Of a DNA stretch of 64,000 nt, positions 59,811-64,000 are shown in pieces; the first letter of the stretch is position 1; each line of letters begins with the position of its first letter. The notes below the pieces were generated by a model, which was not told where the DNA came from, searched no databases, and saw nothing but the letters and a program-made list of their open reading frames with translations. Origin of the DNA: DAOTTX01 sp034437515 (GTDB lineage: Bacteria > Chloroflexota > Anaerolineae > Aggregatilineales > Phototrophicaceae); NCBI GenBank assembly GCA_034437515.1, contig DAOTTX010000363.1, positions 38,651 through 102,650 on the forward strand. The letters run 5' to 3'. The position numbers were made by a program, and so were the translations under genes.

Positions 59811-62800
59811 ATGTCTGAATTTTCATACACGAACGATTCCAGCGTAAATGATCTTGTGATAAATCATCGCTACCGGCTTAAAGACAAGGTCGGGCAGGGA
59901 GGGATGGGCGCTGTGTATCGCGCGGTAGATCTGTTGGGCGGGCAACAGATCGCCTTTAAGCGTGTTCTGTCATCGGCGACGCAGCCGACCAAAAACGCTG
60001 GTCAAACATTCGGCGATCTTCGGTTGGCGCTGGCGCGTGAATTTCAAATGCTCGCTTCTTTGCGCCACCCGAACATCATCAGTGTGCTGGATTATGGCTT
60101 CGATGACGAAAAGCAACCGTTTTATACGATGGCATTGCTGAATAATCCGCAAGACTTCCTCGAAGCGGGGCACCATCGACCTCTTCCCGTGCAGGTCAAT
60201 CTGCTTACCCAGCTCCTGCAAGCACTCAGTTATCTACACCGCCGGGGGATCATCCATCACGACTTGAAACCGACCAACGTACTTATCGAGGACGAGGAAA
60301 CCGTCCGCGTGCTTGATTTCGGGCTGGCGACCCTCGCGGGGCAAGCCGAAGAAGACATGATGATCGGTACACTGGCTTATATGTCGCCGGAAGTGTTTCA
60401 GGGGATGCCCGTCACCTACGCCGCCGATCTCTATGCGGTTGGGATTATGGCGTATGAACTTTTTATCGGTCATCATCCGTTTGACCTGACGACTGTAAGC
60501 AAGCTCATGCAAGATGTTATATTCACGGAACCGGATATGTCACCATTGGAGGCGACGGTGCGGTTAGATCCCGCGCCTGAGGGGGACGAGTCGCTGCCCG
60601 GTAAACGACGCAGCCAGCCGAAAGACATCGGTGAGCAACTGGCGGTATTCCTTAACAAGTTGCTGGCAAAAGAACCCCATGACCGTTACGCCACAGCGGA
60701 TGAGGCCATGCGTGCCCTGTTACGGGCGACTGCGCAGCCGATCCCGTTAGAAACCGAGGCCACGCGGGAGAGTTTCTTACAGGCAGCGCGTTTCGTCGGT
60801 CGTGAGGACGAACTGGCACAACTCATCACCGCGCTAGAAAAGGCCGGGCAGGGCACCGGCGGCGCGTGGATCATCGGCGGTGAGAGCGGCGTGGGTAAGT
60901 CCCGCTTACTGGACGAACTGCGCATACGGGCGCTCGTCCAGGGGACGATGGTTCTACGTGGGCAGGCCGTCCAGGATGGCGGTGCGCCCTACGCTGTCTG
61001 GCGCAGCCCATTACAGCGCCTGGTGTTGAGTACCGAACTGGACGCGACCGAGGCCGGCATCCTCAAGGCCATCATCCCCGACGTGGCACAGTTGGTCGAT
61101 GGTGAGGTGATCGACCCGGCACCGCTGGATCCAAAGCAAGCCCAGGACAGACTCATCGGTGTGGTTATCAGTATGTTGCGACGTCAACGTGTGCCGGTGT
61201 TGCTTATTCTTGAGGATTTGCATTGGGCGTCGGGAAGTCATCAGATCGTGCAACGGGTAAACGCGCTGGCGTCGAACCACGCGCTGATGGTGGTCGGCAG
61301 TTACCGTGATGATGAAATGCCAGAACTGCCCCACATTCTGGATTCGATGACCGAGATCAAGCTGGCGCGTCTGACCAGAGAAGACACTACCGCGCTCGCA
61401 ATCTCTATGATCGGCGATGCGGCGGACGATCCCGAAGTCATCAACTTGCTGCACCAGGAAACCGAGGGCAATGCGTTCTTTCTGGTCGAGGTTGTGCGGG
61501 CATTGGCGGAAGACGCAGGCGCATTGAGCGAGATCAACCGGCAGATGCTGCCCGCACAGGTCTTCGCCGGTGGGATCAATCAGGTGATCGAGCGTCGTAT
61601 TGCGCGAGTGCCCACGAGTGCCCGTCCGTTGTTCGAGGTCGCCGCTGTGTTGGGGCGCGAACTGGATACCGCCGTCTTACAGCAGGTCACCCAATCACGA
61701 GATGACATTCAGATCGAGCTAGACGAATGGCTGACCCTGGGTGCAAACAGTGCCATGCTTGAGGTGCAGGACGAAATCTGGCGGTTTGCACACGACAAGC
61801 TCCGCGAAGGCTTATTGGCAAACCTGACCGATACCGAACGCGCCGACCGTCACGAACAGGCCGGGCACGCCATCGAGACGACCTATTCCGATGCGCCCGA
61901 CCAGATCGCCGCGCTTGCGTTCCACTGGGGCAAAGCAGGGGACACCGCCAAAGAACGGCATTATGCGCGGCTCGCAGGCCAGCAAGCCCTCGAAACCAGT
62001 GCCTTTGTTGACGCCCGGTATTTCCTCGAACGCGCACTTATACTTGAGCAAGACCCATCACAAAAGCGGGCGCTGCACTATCAACTCGGCGAGGTGCTAC
62101 GTGGATTGAGCCTCTACGCGGAGGCCATCGACCACTACCGACAGGCCAGGGATTCAACCGACACAAAGCACGAAGGTCTGGCGCATCTCGGCCTCGGCCT
62201 CACCAAACTTGACCAGGGGCAGCATGAAGCCGCCATCGACGACTTAGAAACGGCGCTGACGATCCTACGCACGGCACTAGAAAAGAAACACGAGAGCTAT
62301 GCACTGTATGGTCTGAGCCGCGCTCATCAATACATGGGTGACTTACAAGTCGCCAACCAGTACGCCGAACAAGCCCTGACGGTTTCCCAATCAATCGAAG
62401 ATCGACGGGGGGAGAGCCTCGCGCTGTTTGGTCTGGGGGCTAATCATCTGTCGCTTGGTGAGTTCAAAACCGCCCGTGATTATCTATCACAGGCACGGAT
62501 GTTGGACAAGCAAACGGGTAATCGTCGCGGTGAGGGGTTCGCGTCGATGTATCTGGGTGTGGCGTCGCATTTGCTGGGTGAAGGTGCCGCCGGTTTGACG
62601 GACGTCCAGCAAACGCTGGAAATTGCGGTAGACATCGGGGATCGTCGCCTGGAAAGTTTAGCAACGGTCAACCTGAGCACGATCCATGCGGAATTGGGCA
62701 ATCTTGAACAGGCTGCCAGTGACGCCGAACGGACGCTCAATATTGCTCATGCAATTGGTGACCAGCGTACCGCTCTGCTCACTCTGCTCAACCTGGCTGA

Positions 62801-63467
62801 GTTCTATACGCAATTGGGCACGCCCGACCCCGCGCTGGAAAAGGCGCACGAAGCCAATGAGATCGCGGTCACCTTGCATGACCGCTATAACACGGCGTGG
62901 GCACTCGGCGAACGAGGCAACGCCTATATCGTCGCCGAGGATTACGCCGCCGCCCGTGATGAGCTAGCACAGGCACTTGAGATTGCAGCCGAAGTTGGCT
63001 CTGATACGCTACTGGGTCGGCTTTATACCTATCAGGCGCAGGCACAGTTATTCGCCGGGGCACATGATGCCGCGAGTCAGTCAGCCGAGCACGCGCTCAC
63101 ACATGCCGATCCTGAATCGGCATACGACCCGGCTGTTTTGCGAGTCGTGCTTGCACTCATCCGAAAAAATCAGACGCAGGTCGGGCAATTCCTTGATACC
63201 GCGCTGGAAACGTTAGACACTGCCGAAGCGAGTTACACCGTTCACTATATGCGCGGGTTGGCCTACGCCGCCAAAACGCTGATCGACGGGCCGGTGCAGT
63301 GGAACGACAACATCGAAGCAGCAACGACCGCGTATAAGACCGCCGTCGCTGCCTGTGATACCGCCGGCATCCTGCAAATTGCCAGAGCCAACCTCGACAT
63401 GCTTATCGGGATCGACAATCAGTTCATGCTGTTGAGCCTCAAAAATTACCTTGACGATGCCAGATAA
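59811..63467 (+). CDS. Ser/Thr protein kinase - AAA ATPase - TPR signalling protein
   Basis: A 1218-residue cytoplasmic protein. Residues 20-290 are a kinase: GQGGMGAVY (28-36), Lys50, IHHDLKPTN (Asp151), DFGLA (169-173) and MSPE. The catalytic loop reads HHD, not HRD, so it is a non-RD kinase. Residues about 330-600 are an AAA/STAND-type ATPase (WIIGGESGVGKSRLLDELR; LLILEDLHWAS). The rest is TPR repeats, about residues 680-1200. Such proteins act as sensors or transcription-linked switches in other bacteria; no DNA-binding domain is visible here. It is divergent to the secreted protease, so a link is possible but unproven. Confidence 0.92.
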   Translation: MSEFSYTNDSSVNDLVINHRYRLKDKVGQGGMGAVYRAVDLLGGQQIAFKRVLSSATQPTKNAGQTFGDLRLALAREFQMLASLRHPNIISVLDYGFDDEKQPFYTMALLNNPQDFLEAGHHRPLPVQVNLLTQLLQALSYLHRRGIIHHDLKPTNVLIEDEETVRVLDFGLATLAGQAEEDMMIGTLAYMSPEVFQGMPVTYAADLYAVGIMAYELFIGHHPFDLTTVSKLMQDVIFTEPDMSPLEATVRLDPAPEGDESLPGKRRSQPKDIGEQLAVFLNKLLAKEPHDRYATADEAMRALLRATAQPIPLETEATRESFLQAARFVGREDELAQLITALEKAGQGTGGAWIIGGESGVGKSRLLDELRIRALVQGTMVLRGQAVQDGGAPYAVWRSPLQRLVLSTELDATEAGILKAIIPDVAQLVDGEVIDPAPLDPKQAQDRLIGVVISMLRRQRVPVLLILEDLHWASGSHQIVQRVNALASNHALMVVGSYRDDEMPELPHILDSMTEIKLARLTREDTTALAISMIGDAADDPEVINLLHQETEGNAFFLVEVVRALAEDAGALSEINRQMLPAQVFAGGINQVIERRIARVPTSARPLFEVAAVLGRELDTAVLQQVTQSRDDIQIELDEWLTLGANSAMLEVQDEIWRFAHDKLREGLLANLTDTERADRHEQAGHAIETTYSDAPDQIAALAFHWGKAGDTAKERHYARLAGQQALETSAFVDARYFLERALILEQDPSQKRALHYQLGEVLRGLSLYAEAIDHYRQARDSTDTKHEGLAHLGLGLTKLDQGQHEAAIDDLETALTILRTALEKKHESYALYGLSRAHQYMGDLQVANQYAEQALTVSQSIEDRRGESLALFGLGANHLSLGEFKTARDYLSQARMLDKQTGNRRGEGFASMYLGVASHLLGEGAAGLTDVQQTLEIAVDIGDRRLESLATVNLSTIHAELGNLEQAASDAERTLNIAHAIGDQRTALLTLLNLAEFYTQLGTPDPALEKAHEANEIAVTLHDRYNTAWALGERGNAYIVAEDYAAARDELAQALEIAAEVGSDTLLGRLYTYQAQAQLFAGAHDAASQSAEHALTHADPESAYDPAVLRVVLALIRKNQTQVGQFLDTALETLDTAEASYTVHYMRGLAYAAKTLIDGPVQWNDNIEAATTAYKTAVAACDTAGILQIARANLDMLIGIDNQFMLLSLKNYLDDAR

Positions 63468-63774
63468 GACGCACATTCTATATCGCCAAAACACATCTCT
63501 TTTCTTTTCTTTCAATGGAAGTTCCCCTGCGCCAACATGATCTTGCTCCGGGGACAACCGCCCTATGTTGGCTGATGCATTCGATGGCATCGCCGGGATG
63601 CAGATAGAGTTACATACAGCGTCGGAATGGCGTTGATGTAGTTCACTACGATGCGATATGGATCGCACGCTGGCAAATACATTGGTTGCGTGGCACTCTG
63701 ATTGCCGATTAATACGATAGTGTTTCATACTACACGCCAGAGATGCCCTGATATATTACAAGAAAGATCAATAA
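63468..63774. other. Intergenic region with no recognisable gene
   Basis: No plausible gene was found. The open frame on the minus strand has no family features. It should contain the promoter of the sulfatase remnant downstream, but no clear -35/-10 pair is seen. Confidence 0.4.
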
Positions 63775-63930
63775 ATGCGTATCCTTTACCTCGACATCGA
63801 TAGCTTGCGAGCCGATCATTTGGGGTGTTACGGGTATCATCGTAATACTTCGCCAAACATCGACCAGTTAGCCGCAGACCCTGATCCCATCCACGGAGGT
63901 GTCTATGCCCCAACCCGCGCCCTGACCTGA
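63775..63930 (+). pseudogene. Truncated sulfatase (first 34 codons)
   Basis: The ATG at 63775 opens MRILYLDIDSLRADHLGCYG followed by YHRNTSPNIDQLAA, an excellent match to the N-terminus of alkaline-phosphatase-superfamily sulfatases (D-x-D-S-L-R-x-D-H-L-G-x-Y-G). The metal-binding Asp residues are present. After codon 34 the similarity ends, and the frame closes 17 codons later. The C-x-P-S-R active site is missing. The break meets the insertion-sequence-like end. Confidence 0.75.
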
Positions 63931-63999
63931 CGGGATGCCCCTTCAGGGTGGCACACTTTGCCCGTTAATTGGTGGCACATTCCAAGGTGGGGATTGACA
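63877..63999. mobile_element. Probable insertion-sequence end (IS21-like)
   Basis: Read from the right, the sequence starts TGTCAATCCCCACC and holds two copies of TGTGCCACC (the plus strand shows GGTGGCACA at 63947-63955 and 63971-63979), 24 bases apart. A T-G tip with repeated internal boxes is typical of IS21-family ends. No transposase is visible. It is either a solo end or a fragment truncating the sulfatase. Confidence 0.4.
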
Positions 64000-64000
64000 A

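Overview
The window looks like chromosomal DNA of a Chloroflexota bacterium, probably of the Anaerolineae side. This is an inference from gene style: moderate-to-high GC, substrate-binding proteins whose signal peptides end in A-Q-D/E without a lipobox cysteine, secreted proteins with W-Y-H-V-W-L type repeats, and a large kinase-ATPase-TPR protein. No rRNA, tRNA or CRISPR array was seen.

Layout. (1) 1-2.8 kb, minus strand: a tyrosine recombinase followed by lutA and a lutB that runs off the left edge (lactate oxidation). (2) 3.0-23.0 kb: a surface-glycan locus. An ABC-transporter ATPase (Wzt type) opens it and its permease (Wzm type) lies 12 kb downstream. Between and after them are about ten glycosyltransferases, three FkbM-type and three other SAM methyltransferases, and two sugar-nucleotide epimerase/reductases including a GDP-fucose synthase. 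Most start and stop codons overlap by 1-11 bases. Wzt and Wzm each have a recognisable sigma-70-like promoter. (3) 23.2-28.3 kb, minus strand: an unusual chaperone operon, TPR protein - J-like protein with HPP instead of HPD - GrpE - short Hsp70. (4) 28.3-30.1 kb: decayed DNA with a glycosyltransferase remnant, an intact NarL-type response regulator and the stump of its histidine kinase. (5) 30.1-56.8 kb: a series of five ABC import operons. These are a peptide-type importer with an M14/AstE-like hydrolase but no ATPase gene; a ferric-iron-type importer with no ATPase gene; a sugar importer with a divergent aldose-epimerase-like gene; a Zn/Mn-type importer whose two permeases both carry a C-terminal winged-helix-like domain; and a complete peptide/oligosaccharide-type importer ending in a small membrane protein and a GntR/UTRA regulator. 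(6) 56.9-63.5 kb: a secreted subtilisin-like protein and, divergently, a Ser/Thr kinase-AAA-TPR protein. (7) The right edge holds the first codons of a sulfatase broken off next to what looks like an insertion-sequence end.

Three features tie the importers together. In all five, a stem-loop sits in the gap directly after the binding-protein gene, where it could keep that product in excess over the membrane subunits. All five binding proteins lack a lipobox. In the last operon, a tandem operator close to the HutC/PhnF consensus lies at the promoter, and the matching GntR/HutC-type regulator is encoded at the end of the same operon. The most unusual parts are the permease-regulator fusions with a cysteine-rich insertion in the metal importer and the J-like/GrpE/Hsp70/TPR operon.
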